NCBI GenBank assembly: GCA_905199135.1
Contig: CAJKFC010000058.1
Coordinates: 1 to 11,783, forward strand
From: an uncultured Eubacteriales bacterium
Lineage (GTDB): Bacteria; Bacillota; Clostridia; Oscillospirales; Butyricicoccaceae
Direction of reading: 5' to 3'
Length of the DNA stretch: 11,783 bases
Under the pieces are notes generated by a model. The model did no database searches. It had not been told where the DNA came from and worked only from the letters and a program-made list of their open reading frames with translations. The position numbers and the translations under genes are program-made. Positions 1 to 7,029 of this stretch are shown here, piece by piece. Every line of letters begins with the position of its first letter. Position 1 is the first letter of the stretch.

Positions 1-104
1 TGACTGCCAAAGTAACAAAAACACGTTACACCCTTGCCGGCGCTCTTCTTTCCACGCTGGCCGGTCTCATCGCCAGCGTCGTGCTTGCAGGATGGATGGT
101 TTGA
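1..104 (+). CDS. spmB: C-terminal fragment of a membrane protein, probably spore maturation protein B
   Basis: The reading frame starting at base 3 is open from the window edge to a TGA at 102-104 and gives 33 residues. A basic stretch (TAKVTKTRY) is followed by one hydrophobic helix of about 22 residues (LAGALLSTLAGLIASVVLAG) and then the stop. The order of a short basic KTRYTL-like motif, an alanine/leucine helix and a very short tail resembles the C-terminus of SpmB, a polytopic membrane protein needed for spore-core dehydration in endospore formers. That match is from memory of the family and rests on a short segment. The gene converges on the inositol-monophosphatase gene with only 15 bases between the two stops and no obvious terminator. 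It could instead be another small-tailed integral membrane protein. The 5' part lies outside the window. Confidence 0.5.
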   Translation, partial: TAKVTKTRYTLAGALLSTLAGLIASVVLAGWMV

Positions 105-119
105 GAAATTCGGTCATTT

Positions 120-830
120 TCAATCTGCCGATTTAAAAAGCTGTGTTGCCTCTTTCCAGCACTGCCGTCCTGCCGCGATCACAGAGCACGGTCGATCCAA
201 AGTAACCATTCCGCCCTCCAATGTGGAAATGAATCCGCCTGCCTCCATCAGAATCAACGATGCCGCCGCATAATCCCACGGATGGAGCATCAGTTCTACA
301 TAGATCCCATTGCTTCCCGAAGCGACCCGGCAAATGTCAAGCGCGGCGGAACCGCTGCTTCGGATCGCAAGCGTATGGAGATACAGTATTTTTGCATATC
401 GGAAAATGCGGTCCGTCTCGCTCGTATCATTCGAATTATATCTGGCACAGCCAAATGCAGCCAGATTTTCCCCAAGCCCTTTTTCACTGCTGTGGATCCG
501 CTTTCCGTTCTTGTATGCGCCCTCTCCTTTAACCGCCGTGTACAATTCTTCTGTATATGGATTGTACACAACGCCGAACTGCATCCGTCCTTTCCATGCA
601 AGACCGACGGAAACGCAGCTGAATTTATAATCAAAGATAAAGTTGGTCGTACCGTCGATCGGATCGATAATGAAACAATAACCGTCGCCAAGTTCCTGAC
701 GGATCCCGTCTTCCTCCGCAAGGAAATTCGCCTCCGGAAGAAGCTGGCGGAAATTCCGGATCAAAAACGACTGCACATCTTTGTCATATTTTGTGACAAA
801 GCCGATTGTGTCCATCAAATCTTTAAACAT
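120..830 (-). CDS. inositol monophosphatase family protein, apparently N-terminally short
   Basis: Mg-dependent phosphatase of the IMPase/FBPase-like superfamily, acting on inositol-1-phosphate or a related small sugar phosphate. The metal-site motifs are present: an FVTKYD segment (residues 11-16), Glu39-Glu40 in FLAEED, DPIDGTTNF (56-64) and HPWDYAA (183-189). The last two are the classic family signatures. At 236 residues it is about 30 shorter than usual. The missing part is the first helix before the FVTKYD segment, and an in-frame TAA nine codons upstream of the ATG prevents simple extension. An AGGCGAGGTG ribosome-binding-like stretch precedes the ATG, and a promoter lies at 878-907. 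Codon use is unlike the neighbours: 11 of 12 Arg codons are CGN, and Ile is 10 ATC, 5 ATT and 1 ATA. The fold assignment is secure. The true substrate, and whether the protein is intact, are not. Confidence 0.85.
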   Translation of the reverse strand: MFKDLMDTIGFVTKYDKDVQSFLIRNFRQLLPEANFLAEEDGIRQELGDGYCFIIDPIDGTTNFIFDYKFSCVSVGLAWKGRMQFGVVYNPYTEELYTAVKGEGAYKNGKRIHSSEKGLGENLAAFGCARYNSNDTSETDRIFRYAKILYLHTLAIRSSGSAALDICRVASGSNGIYVELMLHPWDYAAASLILMEAGGFISTLEGGMVTLDRPCSVIAAGRQCWKEATQLFKSAD

Positions 831-877
831 TTTTATGCACCTCGCCTTTTAGTAATCAAATTTGATTTGCTGATTTT

Positions 878-907
878 ATTATATCACACCCGATACATAA
901 AAATCAA
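878..907 (-). promoter_or_regulatory. sigma-A type promoter for the inositol-monophosphatase gene
   Basis: On the reverse strand TTGATT (907-902) and a perfect TATAAT (883-878) are separated by 18 bases. The -10 has an upstream TG-like extension (TGATATAAT). The -35 begins two bases after the TAG stop of the upstream PLP-enzyme gene, so this promoter would uncouple the phosphatase gene from the operon before it. The start codon is about 47 bases downstream of the -10. The rest of 831-908 is AT-rich, and I see no clear terminator in it. Confidence 0.55.
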
Positions 908-908
908 T

Positions 909-2003
909 CTATTTATCCGATTTCAGTCCCGCTCCGCACATTGGTATGAGACAGTCGCTCAGTCTGCCGTGTCTTTTTACATATTTCTCATAGGCGGCAA
1001 AGGTTGCGGCTGCGGTGTGCTCGCAGTATATTCCTTTTTCGGCGAGGCGTGCTCTCGCCGCGAGGATTCCGTTTTCAGGAGCGGTTATAACCTTTATTCC
1101 GTACTTATAAATATACTCCAATATCTCCTCTCCCCTTTTGGGCTCGCCTATCGCTATGCCCTCGGCCATTGTAGGCGAGACGGATATTTTGGAAGTGACT
1201 TTCTGATGCCTTTCGGCAGCCTGAAAGAACGGGTCGCAGTTTTCGCTCTGTACGGCAAAGATATTTGGGAAGCTCTCTATGATTCCGCTCTCTTTAAACT
1301 CCTCCAAAGCCTTGACTATGCCGATAAAAAGTGTTCCGTTGCCCAAAGGCGCAAAGATATTCTGAGGCACTCTGCCCAGCTGCTCATATACCTCATATAT
1401 GTATGTCTTTGTTCCCTCATAAAAGAAGGGGTTAAACACATGGCTGGCGTAATAAACTCCCTCTTTTTCCACCTTTTCTCGACACACTCTGGCACATTCG
1501 TCTCTGGAGCCCGGCACCACATTCACCTTTGCCCCGTGTGCCTTTATCATGGCAATCTTTTTAGGAGATGTGCCTTCTGGCACAAATATCTCACATTCTA
1601 TGCCCGCTTTGGCGCAGTATGCCGCCACGCTGTTGCCTGCGTTGCCGCTGCTGTCCTGCACAACCTTGTCAATTCCTATGCTTTTGCAGTGGGTTATCAG
1701 GACGGCGGCTCCTCTGTCCTTAAAAGAGAGAGTCGGCATAAAATAGTCCATTTTAAGGGACACATCTTCATCAAACTGCACCACGGGAGTCATGCCCTCT
1801 CCCAGTGTGACATCTTTCCATGCGTCGCCGATGAGCGGCATGAAAGCCCTGTACCTGAAGATGTTCCAGCAGCTTTTGTCGACAAGCTCGAGAGAAAACT
1901 TAGGCTTGTTAAACTCGAGGCTCCACACCTCTCCGCAGCTGCATTTTGCCTGCTTTGTCATGACGCTCTCGGTCATGCCGCATTTTCTGCACACATAATT
2001 CAT
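909..2003 (-). CDS. thrC: threonine synthase-family PLP-dependent enzyme
   Basis: Fold-type II PLP enzyme of 364 residues. Threonine synthase converts O-phosphohomoserine to threonine and phosphate; related enzymes are threonine/serine dehydratases. A zinc-ribbon-like N-terminus has Cys5, Cys8, Cys21 and Cys23, as in many threonine synthases. The Schiff-base lysine is Lys95 in SFKDRGA (93-99). SSGNAG (118-123) matches the substrate/cofactor loop, PLGNGTL (219-225) the glycine-rich phosphate-binding loop, and PMCGAGLK lies at the C-terminus. Its ATG is one base after the ridA stop, and its GGAGG ribosome binding site lies inside the end of ridA, so the two are probably translationally coupled. 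RidA hydrolyses the reactive enamines released by PLP dehydratases, which fits the pairing and leaves a dehydratase-like activity open. The stop is TAG. Family is certain; the exact reaction is less so. Confidence 0.82.
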   Translation of the reverse strand: MNYVCRKCGMTESVMTKQAKCSCGEVWSLEFNKPKFSLELVDKSCWNIFRYRAFMPLIGDAWKDVTLGEGMTPVVQFDEDVSLKMDYFMPTLSFKDRGAAVLITHCKSIGIDKVVQDSSGNAGNSVAAYCAKAGIECEIFVPEGTSPKKIAMIKAHGAKVNVVPGSRDECARVCREKVEKEGVYYASHVFNPFFYEGTKTYIYEVYEQLGRVPQNIFAPLGNGTLFIGIVKALEEFKESGIIESFPNIFAVQSENCDPFFQAAERHQKVTSKISVSPTMAEGIAIGEPKRGEEILEYIYKYGIKVITAPENGILAARARLAEKGIYCEHTAAATFAAYEKYVKRHGRLSDCLIPMCGAGLKSDK

Positions 2004-2004
2004 A

Positions 2005-2379
2005 TCAAACCTCCGCTACGGCCTCTACTTCTATCAGACAGCCGAAATGAAGCTCTCCCACCGGCACAACTATTCTGGCCGGCTTGTGAGCCTTAAATAT
2101 CTCCCCGTAAATTCTGTTTACCGTATCCCAATGGGACATATCAGATATATAAACCCTGCACTGTACAACCTTTTCAAAAGAGCTTCCGCCCTCTTTAAGC
2201 ACTCTTTCAAGGTTTTTAAAAGCCTGCAAGGTCTGAGCTTCTATGCCGCCCTCGGCTACTTTTCCCGTGTCGGGATCCACCGAGAGCTGCCCCGACACAT
2301 AGAGCATTCCGCCCGAAATTATTCCGGGTGAATAGTGCCCCTTGTTTTCTCTCTCATACTTCGGAGTGACCGCCTTCAT
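2005..2379 (-). CDS. ridA: RidA/YjgF family enamine/imine deaminase
   Basis: Small cytosolic trimeric enzyme of 124 residues, the usual family length. RidA proteins hydrolyse 2-aminoacrylate and 2-aminocrotonate, reactive by-products of PLP-dependent serine/threonine enzymes, to 2-ketoacids and ammonia. Family signatures are visible: YSPGIISGGMLYVSGQLSVDPDTGK near the start, LERVLKEGGSSFEKVVQCRVYISD in the middle, and KPARIVVPVGELHFGCLIEVEAVA at the end. The last contains the Arg in PAR that binds the substrate carboxylate and the acidic IEVEA strand. An AAGGAGG site sits in the 9-base gap after the sensor-kinase stop. Downstream, the PLP-enzyme ATG follows the stop after one base. The substrate of this copy is inferred from that neighbour, not shown by the sequence. 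Confidence 0.92.
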   Translation of the reverse strand: MKAVTPKYERENKGHYSPGIISGGMLYVSGQLSVDPDTGKVAEGGIEAQTLQAFKNLERVLKEGGSSFEKVVQCRVYISDMSHWDTVNRIYGEIFKAHKPARIVVPVGELHFGCLIEVEAVAEV

Positions 2380-2388
2380 TTTTCCTCC

Positions 2389-3807
2389 TTAATTTTCGGC
2401 AAGAGGCAGCCTTATCTCAAAGAGGCTTCCCTCTCCCAGCTTGCTTTTAACAGTTATAGTTCCGTTCATAAGTTTTATGTTGTCGTTTACGATGGAAAGA
2501 CCGAGTCCCGTGCCGCCTATGGCTCTCGAACGGGCTTTGTCTATTCGATAAAAACGCTCAAAGATCTTGTTTTCCTCGCCTTCGGGCATGCCGATTCCCG
2601 TATCGGCTATGGATATCTTGCACATATCGCCTTCTTTTTCCACCGTTGCCGTCACGGTTCCGCCGTCCTTATTATACTTGATGGCGTTTTCCATAATATT
2701 GAAGATAACCTGATACAGCATATCGTTGTTGCCAATTACACGGCAGTCATCCACCGTGCGCACCTTTACCTCGATCATTCGGTGTCCGGCGTTTGCCTGC
2801 AAAAGCTCTCTGCACCTTTCGGCAATCTTTGAGACATTGCAGGTCTCCTTTACAACAACGGGGCGACTTTCCGTCTTGGTGATATAGAGCAGATTTTCGG
2901 TTATCCTTATCAGTCTGTCGATTTCGGCGTTTATATCCACCAAAAACTCCATTGTATCCTCTTTTGACATATGGTCTGTCTGCATTATGCTGTCGGACAG
3001 AAGCTTTATCGACGCAAGAGGTGTCTTGAGCTCATGGCTGGCATTTGAGACGAATTCCTGTCTGATTTTTTCAAGGGACTGAAGCTTTTCCGAAAGCTTG
3101 TTGAATTCCTTGGCCACCTCGGAAAGCTCGTCTCCTCCGTCGTCTTTTACCTTATAATTGTAATTTCCGCTTCCCACCTGGCTGACGCCCTTTAAAAGAG
3201 CCGACACCTTGCTGGAAAACATGCTGACAAAAATCAGCACGATAAATCCGCTGAAGATTACTATGAAAACAGAAATATTGAATATATTATTTCTTATATC
3301 CACCAGCAGCTTGGAACTGTCGGTATCGGTCTGACTTATGTGAAAAGTTCCGCTTACATATCCCTGCTGCATTATCGGCATGGTGAGAGACGAGCGAAAG
3401 GACTCCTCATCGTATTTGCATCTGAACACATCAAATCCCAGAGCTGCCGAGTTAAAGTCCTCCGAAAGTTCTTCCCCCTCCATCTCCTCGGAAGTATAGG
3501 TGGAATATACAATATTTCCGAAGGCATCACACACCATGATCTCCTCGGTTTCGGCATTTATCACCTTTGCCACCGCGTCCTTTATGCCTTCAATGCTGTC
3601 ATAGCTGATGTTTTGCAGCACGGTGCTTATGGCTGTTCCCCTGTCAAACATCTCGTTTTTCTTGGCGTCCGCCAGCAGATTTCGCAGAGTGGTGGCGGGA
3701 TAGACATTGAGTATTATCGTCGTCACCGTTACAACGCAGAAAAAGGCAGCCGATATCTGAAATCTCAGGCTTCTGAATATTTTAAGTCTATCAATTATCT
3801 TTGAAAT
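2389..3807 (-). CDS. membrane sensor histidine kinase, WalK/PhoR-like
   Basis: Sensor of a two-component system. Numbering is from the first conventional start codon (a GTG at 3726-3724); add 27 for the extended protein. An N-terminal transmembrane helix spans that codon, then an extracytoplasmic sensor region (about 15-145), a second helix (about 148-172), a HAMP linker (about 172-220), a HisKA domain with phospho-accepting His231 in SHELKTP, and a HATPase domain with N box NIMENAIKYN (Asn347), G1 DTGIGM (375-380), F box IFERFYR (388-394) and G2 GGTGLGL (404-410). The GTG lies inside the first helix, and the open frame continues upstream as IIDRLKIFRSLRFQISAAFF, a normal kinase N-terminus. 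No ATG, GTG or TTG occurs there. I therefore place the start at ATT 3807-3805, nine bases after GGGGAG, overlapping the regulator gene by 17 bases. Function is certain; the start is tentative. Confidence 0.9.
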   Translation of the reverse strand: MSKIIDRLKIFRSLRFQISAAFFCVVTVTTIILNVYPATTLRNLLADAKKNEMFDRGTAISTVLQNISYDSIEGIKDAVAKVINAETEEIMVCDAFGNIVYSTYTSEEMEGEELSEDFNSAALGFDVFRCKYDEESFRSSLTMPIMQQGYVSGTFHISQTDTDSSKLLVDIRNNIFNISVFIVIFSGFIVLIFVSMFSSKVSALLKGVSQVGSGNYNYKVKDDGGDELSEVAKEFNKLSEKLQSLEKIRQEFVSNASHELKTPLASIKLLSDSIMQTDHMSKEDTMEFLVDINAEIDRLIRITENLLYITKTESRPVVVKETCNVSKIAERCRELLQANAGHRMIEVKVRTVDDCRVIGNNDMLYQVIFNIMENAIKYNKDGGTVTATVEKEGDMCKISIADTGIGMPEGEENKIFERFYRIDKARSRAIGGTGLGLSIVNDNIKLMNGTITVKSKLGEGSLFEIRLPLAEN

Positions 3808-4489
3808 AGTAACCTACTCCCCACTTTGTGAGAATTATCTTGGGATTGGCGTCGTCCTCTTCAATCTTCTCGCGTATTTTTCTTATATGAACATCGACAG
3901 TTCTGTTGTCGCCCAGATAGTCCTTGCCCCAAACCACTTCCAAGAGCTCGTCGCGGCTGAACACCTGCGAGGGGTTTTTGATGAAGGTGGACAAAAGGTC
4001 AAATTCCTTGGCTGTAAGCTCCACTTCCTTGCCGTGGGCTATAACGGAGCGGTTTTTAAAGTTTACCTTCAAATCACTGTTTTCAAAAAAGTCTGTATTT
4101 TTGGCCTGCTTTGCCTGGCTTTGAGCCGTCGCCATAACTCTTTTGAGTATGACCCTTATTCTCGCCTTGAGCTCCAGTATGTCATAGGGTTTTGTGATAT
4201 AGTCATCGGCGCCGTACTCAAATCCGATGAGCTTGTCAACTCCCTCGGTTTTTGCCGTGACCATTATAACAGGCACATTGGACTTCTCTCTTATGGCTCT
4301 GCACACCTCGAGACCCGATATTTCGGGAAGCATCAGATCGAGAAGCACGAGATCATACTTGTTGTTCTCAAAAAGCTCAAGAGCTTCTTTGCCGTCATAG
4401 GCTCCGTCGACTTCATAGCCGTCGTTCTCAAGATTGAACTTGAGACCCTTGACCAGCAATTTTTCATCATCAACTACTAAAATTCTCAT
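3791..4489 (-). CDS. OmpR/PhoB-family response regulator, WalR/PhoP-like
   Basis: DNA-binding partner of the adjacent kinase, 232 residues, full length. The receiver domain (1 to about 118) has the acidic pair Asp7-Asp8, the phospho-acceptor Asp51 in LLDLMLP, Thr78 in VTAK and Lys100 in ITKP. The winged-helix domain (about 130-230) ends with VWGKDYLGDNRTVDVHIRKIREKI and the typical WGVGYYF wing. It is closest in style to WalR and PhoP of Firmicutes, which control cell-wall metabolism and phosphate response; I cannot tell which from sequence alone. The divergent neighbour is a cell-wall D,D-carboxypeptidase, which suits a WalR-like role. An AAGAGGTG ribosome binding site lies just before the ATG. 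It is the first gene of the reverse operon with the kinase, ridA and the PLP enzyme. Its promoter must lie in 4490-4595, but I could not pick a convincing one. Confidence 0.95.
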   Translation of the reverse strand: MRILVVDDEKLLVKGLKFNLENDGYEVDGAYDGKEALELFENNKYDLVLLDLMLPEISGLEVCRAIREKSNVPVIMVTAKTEGVDKLIGFEYGADDYITKPYDILELKARIRVILKRVMATAQSQAKQAKNTDFFENSDLKVNFKNRSVIAHGKEVELTAKEFDLLSTFIKNPSQVFSRDELLEVVWGKDYLGDNRTVDVHIRKIREKIEEDDANPKIILTKWGVGYYFKDN

Positions 4490-4517
4490 TTTTCACCTCT
4501 TAAAATATAAAATTGAG

Positions 4518-4546
4518 TTGAAATGCCATCTGAAATTTGGTATACT
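4518..4546 (+). promoter_or_regulatory. sigma-A promoter for the D,D-carboxypeptidase gene
   Basis: TTGAAA (4518-4523) and TATACT (4541-4546) are separated by exactly 17 bases, each one mismatch from consensus. The start codon is 49 bases downstream of the -10. The site lies in the 106-base gap between the divergent response-regulator and carboxypeptidase genes, so a regulator bound here could affect both directions. Confidence 0.75.
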
Positions 4547-4595
4547 AATACTATATTAAAAATGGGGCTATGCCTCTGCAACAAAGGAGGATTTT

Positions 4596-5915
4596 ATGAA
4601 ACCGACAAAGCGGATACTTTGTTTCCTTATGTGTTTTATTATGATACTGCCGACCGTATCGGCCGTAATTTCGGCTCAAGCCCCCGAACCGCCTATGATA
4701 GAAGCTTCGGCTTATATCGTTATCGAGAGAGAGACCGACACCGTTCTTTTGGAGTCTAATGCCGATACCCAGCTGTATCCCGCCAGTATAACCAAGCTGA
4801 TGACGGCTCTTATCGGAGTCGATCACATACAGCCTGATCAAATACTGACCGTAACAAACGAGGACATAGACGGTCTCTATGAACAGGGCAGCAGCGTTTT
4901 TCTTAAAGAAGGCGAACAGATTGTATTCAGCGAGCTTTTGAAATACCTGCTCGTAGCTTCAGGTAACGACGCCGCCAACCTTATTGCCAGAACTGTTTCC
5001 GGCAGCAAGGAAGATTTTGCCATTCTTATGAACGAGAAAGCTCAGGAACTGGGCTGCACCGGCACTCATTTTGCAAACCCCACAGGTCTCCATGACGATA
5101 ATCACTATACGACTGCCCGAGATATATCTCTTATCGCCAAAGAGGTTTTGAAAAACCCCACTCTGACAGAGATATGCGGCACTGCCAAGCTCGTACTTGC
5201 CCCCACCAATATGCACGGCGAAACCACCTTCTTCTCCACCAACTATCTGCTCTCCCCTTATAAGGACAACAGATATGTATACGAGGGTGTAACAGGTCTC
5301 AAAACCGGATGGACAGGCCCCGCAGGCATGTGTCTTGCAGCCACCGCCGAGAAAAACGGCATAAGCCTTCTGACGGTAGTCCTCGGCGCCCCTAAGCGTG
5401 ACGACGGCTCCCAGGGCAGCTTTACCGAGACCACCAAGCTTTTGGACTACGCATTCCAGAACTTCAAAAAGGACATATATATTCCAATGACCGAGCCGAT
5501 ATGCGAGGTAAAGGTTGATCTGGCAAAAGACGATCAGTCAAGTCTCGTTCTCCTTTTGGAGAAGGATTACTATGATATTCTACCTTCGGGCACCGACAGA
5601 TCGGAAATATCGATAGCCTCTGTCAATGACGCCGACATAACCGCCCCCATAGAAAAGGGTCAGGTGCTCGGCCGGGCCAGCATAATATATGACGGAGAAG
5701 TGAGACAGAACATAAATCTCATCGCCTCATCGTCGGTAGAGAGATCTCAGTTCGCATATATTATGTCGCTGATAAAGGGCTTTTTCAGCAGTCTGATTTT
5801 CAAAATCATCGTGCTGGTCATAGCGCTTCTCATAATCCTGTTGGTTCTCATAAGATATTTCAATGTGAAGAACCGCAGACGCAGACGCGGCGGCCGTTAC
5901 AGTTACAGAAGATAG
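4596..5915 (+). CDS. D-alanyl-D-alanine carboxypeptidase, peptidase family S11
   Basis: Low-molecular-weight penicillin-binding protein (DacA/DacF type) that removes the terminal D-Ala from peptidoglycan stem pentapeptides outside the membrane. A basic start and hydrophobic core followed by VISAQA (24-29) form a secretion signal. All three active-site motifs are present: Ser64-x-x-Lys67 in PASITKLM, Ser122-Gly-Asn124 in ASGNDAAN, and Lys236-Thr-Gly in GLKTGWTGPAG. A beta-rich C-terminal region (about 295-380) matches the PBP5 C-terminal domain. The end is a true transmembrane helix (about 400-420) plus an Arg-rich tail (RRRRRGGRYSYRR), rather than the usual amphipathic anchor. Length is 439 residues. 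The AAAGGAGG site at 4583-4590 fixes the ATG. It is divergent from the two-component operon and ends with TAG. Family is certain; which paralogue (vegetative or sporulation) is not. Confidence 0.95.
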   Translation: MKPTKRILCFLMCFIMILPTVSAVISAQAPEPPMIEASAYIVIERETDTVLLESNADTQLYPASITKLMTALIGVDHIQPDQILTVTNEDIDGLYEQGSSVFLKEGEQIVFSELLKYLLVASGNDAANLIARTVSGSKEDFAILMNEKAQELGCTGTHFANPTGLHDDNHYTTARDISLIAKEVLKNPTLTEICGTAKLVLAPTNMHGETTFFSTNYLLSPYKDNRYVYEGVTGLKTGWTGPAGMCLAATAEKNGISLLTVVLGAPKRDDGSQGSFTETTKLLDYAFQNFKKDIYIPMTEPICEVKVDLAKDDQSSLVLLLEKDYYDILPSGTDRSEISIASVNDADITAPIEKGQVLGRASIIYDGEVRQNINLIASSSVERSQFAYIMSLIKGFFSSLIFKIIVLVIALLIILLVLIRYFNVKNRRRRRGGRYSYRR

Positions 5916-5923
5916 TTTTTTTC

Positions 5924-5947
5924 AAAGGGCGTTTCAAAGCGCCCTTT
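5924..5947. terminator. hairpin between convergent genes, possible bidirectional terminator
   Basis: AAAGGGCG (5924-5931) and CGCCCTTT (5940-5947) form a perfect 8-bp stem with an 8-base loop. It lies between the ends of the forward carboxypeptidase gene and the reverse upp gene, and its right arm overlaps two bases of the upp TAA stop. The U tract is short on both strands, so efficiency may be modest. Confidence 0.65.
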
Positions 5948-6572
5948 ACTTTGTGCCGAATATTCTGTCGCCCGCATCTCCGAGACCGGGCACTATATAT
6001 CCTCTCTCATTGAGTCCGCTGTCTTCGGCACCGCAGTATATCTCTATATCAGGATGCTCCTTTGATAGCTTGTCTATTCCCTGCGGAGCGGAAACGATGG
6101 ATACAAACTTGATATCGGTTATTCCCCTCTTCTTTACGGCGCTTACTGCCGCAGCGGCCGAGCCGCCCGTTGCAAGCATCGGGTCGAGGATTATCACCGT
6201 GTCGTTATGAACGCCTTCGGGAAGCTTGAAATAATATTCCGTAGGCTCCAGCGTCTCCTCATTTCTGACCATTCCCACATGTCCTATTTTCGCATCGGGA
6301 ACGACGGAAACCGCTCCCTCCGCCATGGCGAGCCCTGCTCTGAGGACAGGTATGAATGTCACTCCTTTTTTAAGAGTTTCACCCTGCATTTTACAGAGAG
6401 GCGTCTCTATCTCCTTTGGCTCCCCCTGTACATTTTCAAAAACCTTATACATCATAAGAGCCGTTATCTCTTCGACAGTCCTTTTAAAATCCCTGCTCGA
6501 AGTGTTTTTGTCCCTCAGAAATGTCAGCTTGTGGTTTATCAGAGGGTTATTGAGTATTGTGATTTTTTCCAA
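5946..6572 (-). CDS. upp: uracil phosphoribosyltransferase
   Basis: Pyrimidine-salvage enzyme that makes UMP from uracil and PRPP in the cytosol. At 208 residues it is full family length. The start (EKITILNNPLINHKLTFLR) aligns with the conserved N-terminus. VLRAGL (76-81), the PRPP-binding loop VIILDPMLATGGSA (126-139) and the uracil-binding C-terminus GYIVPGLGDAGDRIFGTK (191-208) are all intact. The start codon is TTG (6572-6570), one base after the rpiB TGA; there is only a weak AGCGAG-like upstream site, so translation is probably coupled to rpiB. It is the last gene of the tsaE-tsaB-rpiB-upp operon and stops inside the hairpin shared with the carboxypeptidase gene. Confidence 0.97.
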   Translation of the reverse strand: MEKITILNNPLINHKLTFLRDKNTSSRDFKRTVEEITALMMYKVFENVQGEPKEIETPLCKMQGETLKKGVTFIPVLRAGLAMAEGAVSVVPDAKIGHVGMVRNEETLEPTEYYFKLPEGVHNDTVIILDPMLATGGSAAAAVSAVKKRGITDIKFVSIVSAPQGIDKLSKEHPDIEIYCGAEDSGLNERGYIVPGLGDAGDRIFGTK

Positions 6573-6573
6573 A

Positions 6574-7017
6574 TCAGTTCTCGCTTTCTATGTCTCTTAT
6601 CATATCCACTCTCACCTTGTGTCTGCCGCCCTCAAAGTCGGTGGTGAGGAATATCTCCAAAAGCATTTCGGCAAGGCCGGGTCCTATTGTCCTCTCGCCC
6701 ATGCAGATTATGTTGGCGTCGTTGTGAAGCCTTGTGTATTTAGCGGAAAATGCATCTGATACCAAAGCAGCTCTGATGCCTTTTACCTTATTTGCAGCCA
6801 TGGACATTCCTATGCCTGTTCCGCAGCAGAGAACTCCCTTGTCGGCTCTGTCCTCTTTAACTTCGGTTGCCACCTTCTTGGCTATCTCGGGATAGTGGCA
6901 GGAATCCTTTGTATATGTGCCGCAGTCATTTACTTCATAACCGTGCTCTTTGAGATACTCCAAAAGTCTCTCCTTGAGGGCGAATCCGCCGTGATCGGAA
7001 CCTATTGCAATTTTCAT
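6574..7017 (-). CDS. rpiB: ribose 5-phosphate isomerase B
   Basis: RpiB/LacAB-family isomerase interconverting ribulose 5-phosphate and ribose 5-phosphate in the pentose phosphate pathway. At 147 residues it is the normal length. Asp8-His9 in GSDHGG, the catalytic Cys65 in LCCGTGIGMSMAANK (63-77), His98 in TRLHNDAN and the FEGGRH phosphate-binding segment (128-133) are present. An AAAGGAGAG site lies in the 12-base gap after tsaB. Ribose 5-phosphate feeds PRPP, the co-substrate of the next gene product, Upp, so the two are metabolically linked. A sugar-specific isomerase such as an allose 6-phosphate or galactose 6-phosphate type is possible but less likely in this setting. Confidence 0.95.
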   Translation of the reverse strand: MKIAIGSDHGGFALKERLLEYLKEHGYEVNDCGTYTKDSCHYPEIAKKVATEVKEDRADKGVLCCGTGIGMSMAANKVKGIRAALVSDAFSAKYTRLHNDANIICMGERTIGPGLAEMLLEIFLTTDFEGGRHKVRVDMIRDIESEN

Positions 7018-7029
7018 ATTTTCTCTCCT

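Noticed and set aside
282..2096. Very long forward open frame of 604 codons opposite the phosphatase and PLP-enzyme genes
   Set aside because: It is antisense to two genes with intact catalytic motifs, crosses an intergenic promoter region, has no ribosome binding site, and its translation resembles no family I know.
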